NCBI RefSeq assembly: GCF_028280385.1
Contig: NZ_JANQLX010000013.1
Location: 62,001 to 126,000, forward strand
DNA length: 64,000 nt
Reading direction: 5' to 3'
DNA from: Allomuricauda sp.
GTDB lineage: Bacteria; Bacteroidota; Bacteroidia; Flavobacteriales; Flavobacteriaceae
Shown here piece after piece: positions 28,150 through 39,211 of this stretch. Below the pieces are notes generated by a model that made no database searches, had not been told where the DNA came from, and worked only from the letters and a program-made list of their open reading frames with translations. A program made the position numbers and the translations under genes. The stretch's first letter is position 1. Each line of letters begins with the position of its first letter.

Positions 28150-29739
28150 CTAAAGAATATAATCCGTACTTAAAAAGTTGCTCACCTTGGCTTCCAACAA
28201 TTGCTCAATGGTCTCATTGTTCAGGTCATTGTCCTTAAATGCCACAAATGTCCGAACGGAGAAGGAACGCAAGGCATCATGCACACTTAAGGTAGATTGC
28301 GCGGAATCCTTTCTTCCGGTAAATGGATATACATCCGGGCCACGTTGACAGGAACTGTTCAAATTTACCCGGCAAACCAAGTTGGCAAGGGTATCAATCA
28401 GCGGGGATAGTGTATATACATCTTTTCCGAACAAACTTACCTGCTGCCCGTAGTTGGACTCGGCCATATCATTCAACGGCTCTTCAATATCTTTAAAAGA
28501 CAAGACCGGAATTATGGGTCCAAATTGCTCCTCTTCATAGACCCGCATGTCCTTGGTAACCGGATATAGCACAGCAGGCCAGATATAGTTATCGGAACGC
28601 TTTCCTCCTTTTTTGTTCTTTACCTTGGCCCCTTTCGCCTTGGCATCATCCAAAAGTCCTTGGATATAATCCGGCTTGTCAGGTTCAGGAAGTGGGGTAA
28701 GTTTTGCCCCATCATCCCAGGGATTCCCAAATTTTAAGGCATCCACTTTTTCAGCGAATCGCTTTAGAAATTCATCTTTTACATCTTCATGCACATACAC
28801 CACTTTCAATGCAGTACACCGCTGACCGTTAAATGACAAGGTTCCCGCTATACATTCGTTGATGGTCAAGTCCAAATCGGCATCAGGAAGAATGATCGCT
28901 GGATTTTTTGCCTCCAATCCAAGTACCAATCTCAGGCGATTACTCTTGGGGTGCTGGTCCTGTAGTGCATTGGCGGATTTACTGTTGCCAATTAAAGCCA
29001 ACACATCCACTTTTCCAGTTTTCATAATAGGCGCTGCTACGGCCCTGCCCCTACCAAACAGAATATTGACAACTCCTTTTGGAAAACTACTTTGGAAAGC
29101 TTCCAACAATGGGGTAATCAAAAGCACCCCGTGCTTCGCAGGTTTAAATATGGTGGTATTCCCCATGATGATGGCAGGAATCAACAAAGCGAATGTCTCA
29201 TTCAAGGGATAGTTGTACGGCCCCAGACAAAGTACCACCCCCAAAGGCCCCCTTCGGATATGGGCATACACTCCATCGTGTTTGGAAAACTTGGCAGAGT
29301 TCCGGTCCAATTGTTTGTAATCCTCTATGGTGTCATAGATATATTCCACCGTGCGGTCAAATTCCTTGTAAGAATCCGGCATGGACTTTCCTATTTCCCA
29401 CATGAGCAGCTTTACCACCTCCTCGCGCTTTTGTTCCATCTTCTTCACAAAAGATTCCATGCATTCTATTCGGTCCTTAACCTTCATGGTGGGCCAAAGA
29501 CCCTTGCCCTGATCAAATGCACCTATGGCCGCATCCAAGGCTTCCATGGCCTCGGCCTCACCCATATTCGGGATGCTCCCCAATACAGTGTGTGCATATT
29601 CCTTTGTAGAGGATATGGTGGAAATGACTTCTGAATTTTTACCTTTCCAATCCCGTAACTCCCCATTTACCAAATAGGTCTTTTGATGAATTTGAGAAGT
29701 TATCTGCAATGATTCCGGTATAGTGGATTTTGATGACAT
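28150..29739 (-). CDS. gapN: NADP-dependent non-phosphorylating glyceraldehyde-3-phosphate dehydrogenase
   Basis: A 529-aa aldehyde dehydrogenase fold oxidising glyceraldehyde 3-phosphate to 3-phosphoglycerate with NADPH production, bypassing ATP formation. It shows [17 protein letters not shown] and FKPAKHG (cofactor), the catalytic Glu in [10 protein letters not shown], and the catalytic Cys in [10 protein letters not shown]. The [16 protein letters not shown] segment (read as [11 protein letters not shown]) is near 435. The C-terminus has a [14 protein letters not shown] segment seen in GapN-like members. Transcribed alone, divergent from the transporter at 30126. Confidence 0.85.
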   Translation of the reverse strand: MSSKSTIPESLQITSQIHQKTYLVNGELRDWKGKNSEVISTISSTKEYAHTVLGSIPNMGEAEAMEALDAAIGAFDQGKGLWPTMKVKDRIECMESFVKKMEQKREEVVKLLMWEIGKSMPDSYKEFDRTVEYIYDTIEDYKQLDRNSAKFSKHDGVYAHIRRGPLGVVLCLGPYNYPLNETFALLIPAIIMGNTTIFKPAKHGVLLITPLLEAFQSSFPKGVVNILFGRGRAVAAPIMKTGKVDVLALIGNSKSANALQDQHPKSNRLRLVLGLEAKNPAIILPDADLDLTINECIAGTLSFNGQRCTALKVVYVHEDVKDEFLKRFAEKVDALKFGNPWDDGAKLTPLPEPDKPDYIQGLLDDAKAKGAKVKNKKGGKRSDNYIWPAVLYPVTKDMRVYEEEQFGPIIPVLSFKDIEEPLNDMAESNYGQQVSLFGKDVYTLSPLIDTLANLVCRVNLNSSCQRGPDVYPFTGRKDSAQSTLSVHDALRSFSVRTFVAFKDNDLNNETIEQLLEAKVSNFLSTDYIL

Positions 29740-30125
29740 AGTCCGTGTTTTGGTTCAAGTAGTTAGCGTAACAAACCACAAATCTAAGACAAAAAAACGT
29801 GGAAAACGCCTAGTTTACAAAGGGATACCAACGAAAACGTTTAAGTTGACCCTTTATCAAAAACAAATTTGAAATTGTTAGCCCGCTGACATGGTTTCAT
29901 CATAAAAACAGTTTGAAAAACTATATGTTTTTTTGAATGGCGCATGGTATTGATTCCCTAAAAGCTCTTGTTTAAACCTAGGTGATTTAGTTCCCCAGGA
30001 AACAAGTCGGATTAAAATATAACGTTGTGCCCCAATTCTGTTTTTCTTGATTTGCATACTTCCTTGGGTGATATATATTTACTACTTTTCAGCCTAAACC
30101 AAACCAACCAAACTGAATTTTACTT
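29740..30125 (+). other. 386-bp divergent intergenic region gapN / fucP-like
   Basis: Contains the promoter described at 30051-30081 for the transporter. On the minus strand a TAGATTTG (-7-like) lies at 29779-29786, 40 bp before gapN, without a good -33 partner. No RNA gene or repeat was seen. Confidence 0.45.
30051..30081 (+). promoter_or_regulatory. Candidate Bacteroidota-type promoter of the MFS transporter
   Basis: TTTG at 30051-30054 and TATATTTA at 30074-30081 are separated by 19 bp, matching the -33 TTTG / -7 TAnnTTTG arrangement of Bacteroidota (last base differs). It ends 44 bp before the ATG at 30126. Confidence 0.5.
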
Positions 30126-31424
30126 ATGCCTAAACAACAGTCGGGTATTCTATCCAATACGCCCCTACTTCCTTTTATCCTGGTTACCGTATTATTTTTT
30201 GCATGGGGTGTCCCCAACAATATGACCGAACCGCTTATTGCGGCATTCAAGGATATTTTCAAGGATATGTCCACCTTTCAGGCCTCCCTTGTGCAGTCTG
30301 CCTTTTATGGGTCTTATTTTGTCTGGGCCATACCCGCAGCGCTCCTGGTTAAAAGAACCAGCTATAAAACCACGCTTTTGGTAGGCATCTTTTTGTTTGC
30401 TGTAGGATCGTTCCTTTTCTTTCCTGCCAGCATAAAACAGGAATACTGGTTTTTTCTAACCGCCCTGTTCACCTTGGCAGCGGGACTTTCATTCTTGGAA
30501 ACTGCGGCCAACCCGTATATCATTGCCATGGGCGATGAGGAAACTTCGGTTCGTAGGCTCAATCTTGCCCAATCATTTAATCCAATAGGTCAATTGACCG
30601 GAACGTTTATTGCCACCAACTTTATCCTAAAAAATTTAAGCGATGACGCAAAGAAAGCCCAATTGAATACCCAGGAACTTGCTGATCTGCAAACACAGGA
30701 ATTGGCCATCCTTGCCAAACCATATATCTATATTGCCATCATTGCCGCTATCTTTTTTGTGATATTCCTGATGAACAAAATGCCCCGTTTCAAAGCGGGA
30801 TTGGAAGAGCAAAAAGAGAATTTCTTTGCCATTTACAAACGCATCTTGAAGAAAAAAAGATATGTACTTTCCGTTGCGGCTTTGTTTGCCGCCATGTGTG
30901 CCCAATTTGGAACCTTCGCCTTTACTATTCCGTACCTAAAGGAGAACTACCTGCTTGAAGATGGTAGTTATATCAGTACCGGGGATGCGGGTGATATATT
31001 GTTTATTGGGGTAATCGTTTTTGCCATCATGCGATTTGTGTGCACAGGCCTGATGAAAGTCATAAAGCCTGCGAACCTTTTGGCCATCTTATCAACAATA
31101 GCTACCATTGCGGCCATAGTCGCCATTATATATCCCAGCAATTTTGGCGGCTATATGCTGGTGGTCATGTGCGGTTGTGCCGGTCTCCTTTTTCCAACCA
31201 TTTACGGGCTTGGACTGGAAGGACTTTCGGAAGAAGAAGCAAAAGTGGGCGCCTCTGGATTGATCATGGCCATAATAGCCATTGGCATCATGAATCCCAT
31301 ACAAGGCTTAATTGTGGATTTGGCCAGTGTGAACATATCCTATATCTGCGTGGCCGTGGCCTTTGCGCTGCTCATAGGTTATGGTAAGATCATCAATAGT
31401 CACTCCAATAGGGCCAACGGTTAA
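30126..31424 (+). CDS. FucP-like sugar permease (MFS, FHS family)
   Basis: A 432-aa twelve-helix major facilitator of the fucose-galactose-glucose:H+ symporter family. Visible hallmarks are FFAWGVPNNMTEPL in TM1, GSYFVWAIPAALLVKR, AAGLSFLETAANPYI and LAQSFNPIGQLTGT. It imports a monosaccharide with protons; which sugar is not decided by sequence. It converges with ilvA, with 9 bp between stops. Confidence 0.85.
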   Translation: MPKQQSGILSNTPLLPFILVTVLFFAWGVPNNMTEPLIAAFKDIFKDMSTFQASLVQSAFYGSYFVWAIPAALLVKRTSYKTTLLVGIFLFAVGSFLFFPASIKQEYWFFLTALFTLAAGLSFLETAANPYIIAMGDEETSVRRLNLAQSFNPIGQLTGTFIATNFILKNLSDDAKKAQLNTQELADLQTQELAILAKPYIYIAIIAAIFFVIFLMNKMPRFKAGLEEQKENFFAIYKRILKKKRYVLSVAALFAAMCAQFGTFAFTIPYLKENYLLEDGSYISTGDAGDILFIGVIVFAIMRFVCTGLMKVIKPANLLAILSTIATIAAIVAIIYPSNFGGYMLVVMCGCAGLLFPTIYGLGLEGLSEEEAKVGASGLIMAIIAIGIMNPIQGLIVDLASVNISYICVAVAFALLIGYGKIINSHSNRANG

Positions 31425-31433
31425 ATCGACATG

Positions 31434-32732
31434 CTATACCAGGTATTGGAATAAGTCCGGTTTATCATTTAGATAGTCCCCATAAAAGTTATTGGCCTTC
31501 ATACGCTGCACAAGAGGCTCCAAATCCTCTGGGGATTTTAATTCGATTCCCACGACCGCAGGAGCATTTTCCCGGCTCGATTTTTTGGAATATTCAAAAT
31601 GGGTGATGTCGTCAGTAGGGCCCAAAATGTCCGCCACAAATTCTTTTAAAGCACCCGGACGCTGTGGAAAGCGCACAATAAAGTAATGTTTTAGTTTTCC
31701 GTACAAAAGGGCCCTTTCCTTGATTTCTGCGGTTCGGGTGATGTCGTTATTGCTGCCGCTGATGATACAGACCACATTTTTACCCTGGATTTCTTCCTTG
31801 AAATTATCAAGGGCCGCTATGGTCAAAGCCCCGGCTGGTTCCACCACAATGGCATCCCTGTTATAAAGCTCCAAAATAGACTGACAAACCTTTCCTTCGG
31901 GAACTGTTGCCATTCGGTAGAGGTAATCCTTGCAGATTGGAAACGTATACTTCCCAACTTTCTGCACAGCCGCTCCGTCCACAAATTTGTCAATCTGGGA
32001 GAGTTCTACCAGCTCCCCTTTTTCTATGGATTTTTTCATGGATGGTGCCCCGGCTGGTTCCACTCCAATTATTTTGGTCTTCGGAGAAAGCGCTTTAAAA
32101 GTGGCACAAAGTCCAGCTGCCAGTCCTCCCCCACCAACGGCCACAAAAACATAATCAATAGGGGTTTTGGCTTGTGCCAACATTTCCAAACCTATGGTAG
32201 CCTGACCTTCAATGGTTTTTGGGTCATCAAAGGGATGTACAAAGGTTTTGTCATGGGTATTGCAAAATGTCAGAGCAGCTTTGTATGAATCATCGAAGGT
32301 ATCGCCCTGCAATACTACCCTAACCCGCTCACCGCCGAACATTTTGGTCTGGTCTATTTTTTGTTTTGGGGTCACCACCGGCATAAAAATGGTTCCTTCC
32401 ACCTCTAGATAATTGCATGCAAAAGCAACGCCCTGAGCGTGATTTCCAGCACTCGCACAGACCACACCCTGCTTTAAGGCTTCTTTGGATAATGAATTAA
32501 TTTTATTGAAAGCACCCCTAATCTTATAGCTTCGCACCCGTTGTAGATCTTCCCGCTTTAACCAAACATTGGCGTTTAGCTGTTTGGAATACCGAATACT
32601 CTTTTGCAAAGGGGTCTCATCGGCCACTTGGGAGATTACCTTGGCCGCCTGCTGAATATCCTCCAGCTGTGGAAAATAAGGGGGCACATGTTGCGCCCCC
32701 TTTTCGGTATTTGATGCTGTGCTGTTTTTCAT
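31434..32732 (-). CDS. ilvA: Threonine ammonia-lyase (threonine dehydratase)
   Basis: A 432-aa PLP enzyme making 2-oxobutyrate for isoleucine. PLP lysine lies in VRSYKIRGAFNK (near 63), the substrate loop is SAGNHAQG, and the phosphate-binding loop is VGGGGLAAG. The C-terminal ACT-like regulatory domain (about 345-432) with RFPQRPGALKEF indicates feedback control, the biosynthetic type. Last gene of ilvD-ilvB-MTase-ilvN-ilvC-ilvA. Confidence 0.92.
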   Translation of the reverse strand: MKNSTASNTEKGAQHVPPYFPQLEDIQQAAKVISQVADETPLQKSIRYSKQLNANVWLKREDLQRVRSYKIRGAFNKINSLSKEALKQGVVCASAGNHAQGVAFACNYLEVEGTIFMPVVTPKQKIDQTKMFGGERVRVVLQGDTFDDSYKAALTFCNTHDKTFVHPFDDPKTIEGQATIGLEMLAQAKTPIDYVFVAVGGGGLAAGLCATFKALSPKTKIIGVEPAGAPSMKKSIEKGELVELSQIDKFVDGAAVQKVGKYTFPICKDYLYRMATVPEGKVCQSILELYNRDAIVVEPAGALTIAALDNFKEEIQGKNVVCIISGSNNDITRTAEIKERALLYGKLKHYFIVRFPQRPGALKEFVADILGPTDDITHFEYSKKSSRENAPAVVGIELKSPEDLEPLVQRMKANNFYGDYLNDKPDLFQYLV

Positions 32733-32774
32733 GGAAAAACACCCTTACACTTCCTAAATTGGAAGTGGTTTTAT

Positions 32775-34250
32775 TTATACGATAGGTTTCATCGCGGTCA
32801 TGGACTCCCGCAATCTAGTCCCGACAATTTCTACTGGATGCTCGCGCAATGCCTTATTTACGGCGATAAGCTTCACGTTGTCCACACCATTGTCCTTACC
32901 TGCCCCATAATGGGTGCCAATGACATCGATGTCCACTGTTTTCATGAAATCCTCCAATAATGGCTTACAGGCGTGATCAAACAGATAACAACCATACTCA
33001 GCGGTATCGGAAATAACGCGGTTCATCTCGAACAACTTCTTTCTTGCAATGGTATTGGCAATCAAAGGAGTTTCGTGCAAAGATTCATAATAAGCAGATT
33101 CACCGATGATTCCGGATTCGGTCATGGTCTCGTAAGCCAATTCCACCCCTGATTTTACAAAGGCGACCATTAACACACCATTGTCATAATATTCTTGCTC
33201 GGAAATTTCAACATCACCAGCTGGAGTTTTTTCAAAAGCCGTTTCACCGGTAGCGGCTCTCCATGTCAATAGGTTTTTATCTCCATCAGCCCAATCTTCC
33301 ATCATGGTTTTGGAGAAATGACCACTCATAATATCATCTTGATGTTTTTGGAACAAGGGACGCATGATATCCTTAAGTTCTTCCGCTAGATAATACGCTT
33401 TGATCTTGGCAGGATTGGACAAGCGATCCATCATATTGGTTACTCCGCCGTGTTTTAATCCTTCTGTGATGGTTTCCCAGCCGTATTGAATCAATTTGGA
33501 GGCATACCCGGCATCAACTCCCTTTTCCAACATCTTGTTGAAAGACAGGATGGAACCGGTCTGCAATAAACCACACAGGATGGTCTGCTCACCCATTAAA
33601 TCTGATTTCACTTCGGCCACAAAGGACGATTCCAAAACACCAGCCCTATGGCCTCCAGTACCTGCAGCATACGCTTTGGCCTGTTCAAGACCTTTCCCTT
33701 CAGGGTCGTTCTCTGGGTGGACGGCGATTAAGGTGGGTACTCCAAATCCTCTTTTATACTCTTCACGCACCTCAGAACCAGGGCTTTTGGGGGCCACCAT
33801 AATTACGGTAAGGTCCTCACGGATTTGCATTCCCTCTTCCACGATGTTGAAGCCATGGGAGTAAGACAAGGTTGCCCCCTTCTTCATAAGTGGCATTACA
33901 GCGCTTACAACATTGGTGTGTTGCTTGTCCGGCGTAAGATTGATCACCAAATCGGCAGTTGGAATCAGCTCCTCATAAGTACCTACATTAAAATTGTTTT
34001 CGGTAGCGTTCTTGTACGACTGTCTCTGCTCCTTAATGGCAGCCTCCCTAAGGGTGTACGAGATATCCAATCCAGAATCACGCATATTCAGTCCTTGGTT
34101 CAATCCTTGGGCACCACAACCTACGATTACGATTTTTTTCCCTTTAAGAGCGGTAACGCCATCGGCAAATTCGCTGGCTTCCATAAACCTACATTTTCCC
34201 AATTGGGTCAATTGATCACGAAGGGACAGCGTATTAAAGTAATTTGTCAT
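32775..34250 (-). CDS. ilvC: Ketol-acid reductoisomerase, class II (long form)
   Basis: A 491-aa Mg- and NADPH-dependent enzyme converting acetolactate or acetohydroxybutyrate to dihydroxy acids. The Rossmann loop [17 protein letters not shown] and metal ligands in [11 protein letters not shown] and the second, duplicated knotted domain (to about 490) are present. The long form is usual in Bacteroidota and enterobacteria. It is 23 bp after ilvN. Confidence 0.94.
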   Translation of the reverse strand: MTNYFNTLSLRDQLTQLGKCRFMEASEFADGVTALKGKKIVIVGCGAQGLNQGLNMRDSGLDISYTLREAAIKEQRQSYKNATENNFNVGTYEELIPTADLVINLTPDKQHTNVVSAVMPLMKKGATLSYSHGFNIVEEGMQIREDLTVIMVAPKSPGSEVREEYKRGFGVPTLIAVHPENDPEGKGLEQAKAYAAGTGGHRAGVLESSFVAEVKSDLMGEQTILCGLLQTGSILSFNKMLEKGVDAGYASKLIQYGWETITEGLKHGGVTNMMDRLSNPAKIKAYYLAEELKDIMRPLFQKHQDDIMSGHFSKTMMEDWADGDKNLLTWRAATGETAFEKTPAGDVEISEQEYYDNGVLMVAFVKSGVELAYETMTESGIIGESAYYESLHETPLIANTIARKKLFEMNRVISDTAEYGCYLFDHACKPLLEDFMKTVDIDVIGTHYGAGKDNGVDNVKLIAVNKALREHPVEIVGTRLRESMTAMKPIV

Positions 34251-34273
34251 TTTTGGTTTTTATTTAATGCTAT

Positions 34274-34801
34274 TTATTGATTTTGAAATTCTTCAAGTAT
34301 ACTCGTTATGGGCATAGTGGCCTTGGTAACGGCTATTCTTCCAGAACGAACGAACTGCATAATGCCGTAAGGTTCCAATGCGTCGTGCATTTCATCAATT
34401 TCATGTCGTCTCCCTGTTTTTGCCAAAACAAAAAAGTCACGTGCCACCGTCACAATTTGTGAATTGCTCTCTTTTATGATGTTCTGGATTTGACGCTCGT
34501 CAAACAATAGATCCGAAGCAATTTTGAACAAAGCGGATTCTTGATAAATAGTATCCTCATCCGTATGGTAATATGCCTTGATTACCTCGATTTGCTTCTC
34601 AATTTGACCCACAATTTTGCGTGCCCAGTCTTCTGTTGAATAAATTACAATAGTAAATTTTGAAACATGTTCAATTTCTGATTTAGAGACATTTAAGCTT
34701 TCTATATTAATGTGTCTCTTTAAGAATATTCCTGATATTCTGTTCAATAGTCCCACGTTGTTTTCTGAATAAACCGAAATGGTATACCATTGTTTTTCCA
34801 T
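34274..34801 (-). CDS. ilvN: Acetolactate synthase small (regulatory) subunit
   Basis: A 175-aa regulatory subunit (ATG at 34801, MEKQWYTISVYSENN). The N-terminal ACT domain (NVGLLNRISGIFLKRHIN) binds valine and feeds back on IlvB. The C-terminal half (ARDFFVLAKTGRRHEID) is longer than in E. coli IlvN, like IlvH. The frame is open upstream to 34843, but that would read into the methyltransferase gene. Confidence 0.9.
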   Translation of the reverse strand: MEKQWYTISVYSENNVGLLNRISGIFLKRHINIESLNVSKSEIEHVSKFTIVIYSTEDWARKIVGQIEKQIEVIKAYYHTDEDTIYQESALFKIASDLLFDERQIQNIIKESNSQIVTVARDFFVLAKTGRRHEIDEMHDALEPYGIMQFVRSGRIAVTKATMPITSILEEFQNQ

Positions 34802-34803
34802 GC

Positions 34804-35385
34804 TTATTTTATTTTGACGGCAACGATAACTCCCGTTGACCAATCCATTTTTGTAATTGTAAAATTTTGTCTCTTTTCTAAATCATCAACCAAAGTGGCA
34901 ACATGTTCCGAATGTCCTTTAGGCCAATTAGGCTGTTCCATCATATCGTCAATAACATAAAATCCGCCCACTTTTAGCATTTCCAATGTCATTTCAAGCT
35001 GACTGTACTTTCCTGGCCAGGCATCCGCAAAAATCAAGTCGAAACGTTGCTCTTGGTTTTGCATGATCCATTCTTCCCCATCTGCACAAATCAATTGAAG
35101 TCGTTCCTCCTTACTAAAAAAGTCGGCTGCAATATCAATAAGTTCCTTATTGTTGTCAATGCTGACCACTCTCGAATCCGAATCCATTCCTTTCAACATC
35201 CAAGCTAACGATAATCCCATTCCCGTACCCAGTTCCAAGAAGTTCCCTGAGGGTTTGGAAGCCACCAAAGTTTTTAACAGTGTACCTATATACTGGTCCG
35301 AGGGCATGGTGAACCCTATTTCCTTGGATTTGGTCAGCAATGCTGGATACACGGTGGGCACATCCAATATATTGGCTTGGTCCAT
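34804..35385 (-). CDS. SAM-dependent methyltransferase inside the ilv operon
   Basis: A 193-aa class I methyltransferase of the O-methyltransferase type. Motif I LELGTGMGLSLAW (about 47-59), motif II VVSIDNNKEL (acidic D pairing the SAM ribose), and FDLIFADAWPGKY are visible. It lies between ilvB (1 bp away) and ilvN (2 bp away) with almost no spacers, so it is co-expressed with acetolactate synthase. The substrate is unknown. Confidence 0.82.
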   Translation of the reverse strand: MDQANILDVPTVYPALLTKSKEIGFTMPSDQYIGTLLKTLVASKPSGNFLELGTGMGLSLAWMLKGMDSDSRVVSIDNNKELIDIAADFFSKEERLQLICADGEEWIMQNQEQRFDLIFADAWPGKYSQLEMTLEMLKVGGFYVIDDMMEQPNWPKGHSEHVATLVDDLEKRQNFTITKMDWSTGVIVAVKIK

Positions 35386-35386
35386 G

Positions 35387-37120
35387 TTATTTCAATCGAA
35401 TGTCAGAAACAGAGGCTCCTGATGGAATCATCGGGAACACATTATCTTCCTTCTCTACCCTAACTTCCAAGAAATATGGGTCTTTGGAAGCTATCATTTC
35501 TTCCACGGCATCTTTTAAATCAGAACGTTCCGTAACCCTTCTCGACTTGATATGGTAACCTTCGGCTATCTTTACGAAATCAGGGTTGGTCATTACCGTG
35601 GAGGCGTATCTGCTTTCAAAAAACAGCTCCTGCCATTGACGAACCATTCCAAGGTGGTCATTGTTCAATACCACAATTTTAACGGGTACATTATGCTGAA
35701 AAATAACTCCCAGCTCCTGAATGGTCATCTGATATCCCCCATCCCCGATAATGGCCACCACCTCGCGTTCCATAGCACCCATTTTTGCCCCTATGGCCGC
35801 AGGTAGGGCAAAGCCCATGGTTCCGAGGCCTCCAGAGGTAATATTACTTTTGGACTGCTTAAACTTGGCATACCGGCAAGCAATCATCTGATGTTGCCCT
35901 ACGTCAGTAACAACTACGGCTTTATGGCCAGAGGCTATATTGATTTGCTCAATAACCTCTCCCATCGTCAAGCCTTCCTTGGTCGGTTGGATATCTTTCT
36001 TGATTACCGTATCGTATTCTATTTGATACTTTTTGTCAAATTCAGCCCGCCATGCTTTATGCTCGTTCTTGTTTACCAATGGCAACAACAGATCCAAGGT
36101 TTCCTTGGCGTTCCCCAATACCGCTATATCGGCCTTTACATTCTTGTTGATTTCGGCAGGGTCAATTTCAAAATGAATCACCTTGGCCTGTTTGGCATAA
36201 GTGTCCAAGTTTCCGGTTACCCTATCATCAAAGCGCATGCCTATGGCAATGAGTACATCACATTCATTGGTAAGCACATTGGGCCCATAGTTCCCATGCA
36301 TCCCCACCATGCCTACATTCAATGGGTGGTCCGTGTCCATCGCGGAAAGTCCTAAAATGGTCCATGCGGCTGGTATTCCGGATTTTTCGACAAAGGCTTT
36401 TAGTTCCGTCTCAGCTTCACCCAAGATTACTCCTTGTCCAAAAACGATATACGGCTTTTTGGCGGCATTGATCATATCTGCGGCAGCCTCGATAGCCTTT
36501 ATATCAGGTTTTGGAACTGGTTTATAACTACGGACACCTGTGCATTTTTCATAGGTAAAGTCCAATTCATCAAACTGGGCATTCTTGGTAATATCCACCA
36601 ACACAGGTCCAGGTCTACCGGATTTGGCAATGTAAAATGCCTTGGCCATAATTTCAGGAATCTCGCTGGCTTTGGTAATTTGATAGTTCCATTTGGTCAC
36701 GGGGGTGGAAATCCCAACAATATCTGTTTCTTGGAAGGCATCGGAACCCAACAAGTGTCGAGGTACCTGTCCCGTAATGCACACCATGGGAGTGGAATCA
36801 ATTTGCGCGTCGGCCAAACCAGTCACCAAATTGGTTGCTCCAGGTCCTGAAGTAGCCATGGCCACACCCACTTTACCGCTTACCCTAGCGTAACCCTGGG
36901 CTGCATGGGTGGCACCTTGTTCGTGTCTGGTTAGAATATGGGTCAGTTTATCCTGAAATTTATAGAGCTCATCATAGACTGGCATAATTGCACCGCCAGG
37001 ATAGCCATAGATAAGGTCTACCCCTTCTGCCAAAAGACAATGTATGATAGCTTCCGCCCCACTTACACGAATGGTCTTGGCCGTCTTGTTTTCTTCTTTT
37101 TTTAGTGTCTCTGTATTCAT
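35387..37120 (-). CDS. ilvB: Acetolactate synthase large subunit
   Basis: A 577-aa ThDP/FAD enzyme forming acetolactate or acetohydroxybutyrate. Features are the ThDP-activating Glu in HEQGATHAAQGYAR (near 64), a central FAD/TPP_M domain, and the ThDP-Mg motif IGDGGYQMTIQELG through NNDHLGMVRQWQ. It starts 53 bp after ilvD ends. Confidence 0.94.
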   Translation of the reverse strand: MNTETLKKEENKTAKTIRVSGAEAIIHCLLAEGVDLIYGYPGGAIMPVYDELYKFQDKLTHILTRHEQGATHAAQGYARVSGKVGVAMATSGPGATNLVTGLADAQIDSTPMVCITGQVPRHLLGSDAFQETDIVGISTPVTKWNYQITKASEIPEIMAKAFYIAKSGRPGPVLVDITKNAQFDELDFTYEKCTGVRSYKPVPKPDIKAIEAAADMINAAKKPYIVFGQGVILGEAETELKAFVEKSGIPAAWTILGLSAMDTDHPLNVGMVGMHGNYGPNVLTNECDVLIAIGMRFDDRVTGNLDTYAKQAKVIHFEIDPAEINKNVKADIAVLGNAKETLDLLLPLVNKNEHKAWRAEFDKKYQIEYDTVIKKDIQPTKEGLTMGEVIEQINIASGHKAVVVTDVGQHQMIACRYAKFKQSKSNITSGGLGTMGFALPAAIGAKMGAMEREVVAIIGDGGYQMTIQELGVIFQHNVPVKIVVLNNDHLGMVRQWQELFFESRYASTVMTNPDFVKIAEGYHIKSRRVTERSDLKDAVEEMIASKDPYFLEVRVEKEDNVFPMIPSGASVSDIRLK

Positions 37121-37173
37121 AATCCCAACTTTAAATGATGAGATTCCCTCTTAAATGGGAATGACAAAATTGT

Positions 37174-38853
37174 TTAATATTTATCCGTAACACATCCTTC
37201 CGAAGCTGATGCCACAGATCTAGCGTACTTGTACAATATTCCTTTGGTGAACTTCAATGGGGGAGCCTGCCATTTGGCCCTTCTGCTTTCCATTTCCTCA
37301 TCTGATATGTTCAAGGTAATGGAATTGTCCAAGGCGCTAATGGTAATAATGTCGCCGGTCTCCACAAGCGCGATGGCCCCACCCACTTGGGCTTCTGGGG
37401 TTACGTGACCCACCACAAAGCCATGGGTTCCTCCTGAAAAACGGCCATCGGTAATCAAGGCAACCGATTTACCCAAACCAGCCCCCATGATCATGGATGT
37501 AGGTTTTAGCATTTCAGGCATGCCCGGTCCTCCCTTTGGTCCCACATAGCGAATGACCACCACATCACCTTTCTCCACTTCCCCATTTGATATCCCATCA
37601 TTGGCTTCGGGTTCGCTGTCGTACACCACGGCCTTACCTTCAAACTTCAACCCTTCTTTACCAGATATCTTGGCCACCGCACCTTCTTCTGCCAAGTTGC
37701 CCTTTAGTATTTGTAGGTTTCCTGAAGATTTCAAAGCTTTATCCACGCTGTACAGCAAGTCTTGCTCTTCAAATTCCATGGCTTCAACATCCTCAAGATT
37801 TTCCGCCAATGTCTTACCTGTTACGGTCATACAATCGCCATGCAAGAAGCCTTGTTCCAATAAGTATTTCATGATTTTTGGGGTTCCTCCAATGCCATGG
37901 ACATCTTCCATGAGGTATTTTCCGGATGGTTTTAAATCCCCGATGAGTGGTGTTCTATCACTTATCCGTTGAAAATCCTCCAAGGTAAAATCAATATCCG
38001 CGGCATACGCAATGGCCAAATAATGCAATACCGCGTTGGTGGAACCTCCAAGGGCGTTAACCAAGGTGATTGCATTTTCAATGGACTTTTTTGTTACGAT
38101 ATCTTTTGGTTTTAAATCGAGCTCCAAAAGATTTTTGATGGCCTGGGCAGTACGCTCTGCCTCAGAAAGTTTGTTGGGATTTACCGCTGGAATGGATGAA
38201 TTGTAAGGCAAGGCCATCCCCATACATTCTATAGAGGAAGCCATTGTGTTTGCAGTGTACATACCCCCACAGGCACCTGCTCCCGGAATTGCACGTTTGA
38301 TGATTTCCTTGTACTCAGCTTCATCGATTTCCCCTGCAATTTTCTGTCCCAAAGCTTCAAAAGCAGATACAATATTCAGTTTTCTTCCTTTATAGTTTCC
38401 TGAAGCGACACTCCCACCATATACCATAATAGAAGGCCTGTTCAGACGAAGCATCGCTATAATGGCACCCGGCATATTCTTATCACATCCAACTACCCCA
38501 ATCAATGCATCATAGGACATCCCGTTCATCACCGTTTCCATGGAGTCTGCAATAATATCCCTGGAAGCCAAGGAATATTTCATGCCCGGTGTTCCCATAG
38601 AGATCCCGTCAGATACCCCAATTGTACCGAATGTCAGCCCCACCTGTCCTGTTTCATTCACATGCTTTTTTATTTCCTGCGCAATACTGTTTAAGTGCAT
38701 ATTGCAAGGGTTGCCATCGTAGCCTGTACTACCTATGGCAATTTGCGCTTTTTTCATATCCTCCTCCTTTAAACCAGTGGCATACAACATGGCTTGCGAT
38801 GCCGGTTGTGAAGGATTCTGGGTGACGTTCTTGCTATGTTTGTTCAATTCCAT
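37174..38853 (-). CDS. ilvD: Dihydroxy-acid dehydratase
   Basis: A 559-aa Fe-S dehydratase converting dihydroxy acids to branched 2-oxo acids. The Fe-S cysteines sit in GCDKNMPGA and [14 protein letters not shown], the Mg/substrate part is [14 protein letters not shown], and the C-terminal swivel has [18 protein letters not shown]. First gene of the operon; its promoter should lie in the 358-bp gap upstream. Confidence 0.95.
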   Translation of the reverse strand: MELNKHSKNVTQNPSQPASQAMLYATGLKEEDMKKAQIAIGSTGYDGNPCNMHLNSIAQEIKKHVNETGQVGLTFGTIGVSDGISMGTPGMKYSLASRDIIADSMETVMNGMSYDALIGVVGCDKNMPGAIIAMLRLNRPSIMVYGGSVASGNYKGRKLNIVSAFEALGQKIAGEIDEAEYKEIIKRAIPGAGACGGMYTANTMASSIECMGMALPYNSSIPAVNPNKLSEAERTAQAIKNLLELDLKPKDIVTKKSIENAITLVNALGGSTNAVLHYLAIAYAADIDFTLEDFQRISDRTPLIGDLKPSGKYLMEDVHGIGGTPKIMKYLLEQGFLHGDCMTVTGKTLAENLEDVEAMEFEEQDLLYSVDKALKSSGNLQILKGNLAEEGAVAKISGKEGLKFEGKAVVYDSEPEANDGISNGEVEKGDVVVIRYVGPKGGPGMPEMLKPTSMIMGAGLGKSVALITDGRFSGGTHGFVVGHVTPEAQVGGAIALVETGDIITISALDNSITLNISDEEMESRRAKWQAPPLKFTKGILYKYARSVASASEGCVTDKY

Positions 38854-39211
38854 TGTTAAATTTCTTTCAAAAGCGGAATCCTGTTGAATTTACTCTATCA
38901 ACCAAAGATAGATGTTTCCAAAGCCCTATATTTTTAACAGTATTGCACCTTCTAAATCCATTTAAAATAAACTTTGTTTATCTGTGTGAAAATCAGTTGT
39001 TTAAGTCGATTAAAAATCCCATATCCATTTCTTTTTGGACCCACAAAAAAAAGCCTGTATCGTTATATGGATACAGGCTTTTCTAAATCAATAGGACATC
39101 TGTATCACTCCATTGCTGGAATAATAATGACGACACTATTGATTACATTTTTTGCTTTCACACTTCAAGAGTACAAAAAATTGGGATGATAACCCAACAC
39201 AAAACTGATTT
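38854..39211 (-). other. 358-bp gap between the ilv and pxp operons
   Basis: It holds the pxp terminator (39044-39083) and the ilv promoter region. On the minus strand a TATCTTTG (-7-like) lies at 38903-38910, 50 bp before ilvD, but no TTTG sits 19 bp upstream of it. I see no leader peptide rich in Ile, Val or Leu codons and no attenuator hairpin close to ilvD. A plus-strand frame at 38853-39086 is not convincing. Confidence 0.4.
39044..39083 (-). terminator. Bidirectional-type terminator after pxpC
   Basis: AGCCTGTAT at 39052-39060 pairs perfectly with ATACAGGCT at 39071-39079 around a 10-nt loop. On the minus strand the stem is followed by eight or more T (complement of the A run at 39044-39052), so it ends the pxp operon transcript. 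Confidence 0.8.

Noticed and set aside
38854..39040. Leader-peptide attenuator of the ilv operon
   Set aside because: No short frame rich in Ile, Val or Leu codons and no alternative hairpins close to ilvD.
38853..39086. 77-aa plus-strand gene
   Set aside because: It runs over the ilv promoter region and the pxp terminator and has no recognisable protein features.
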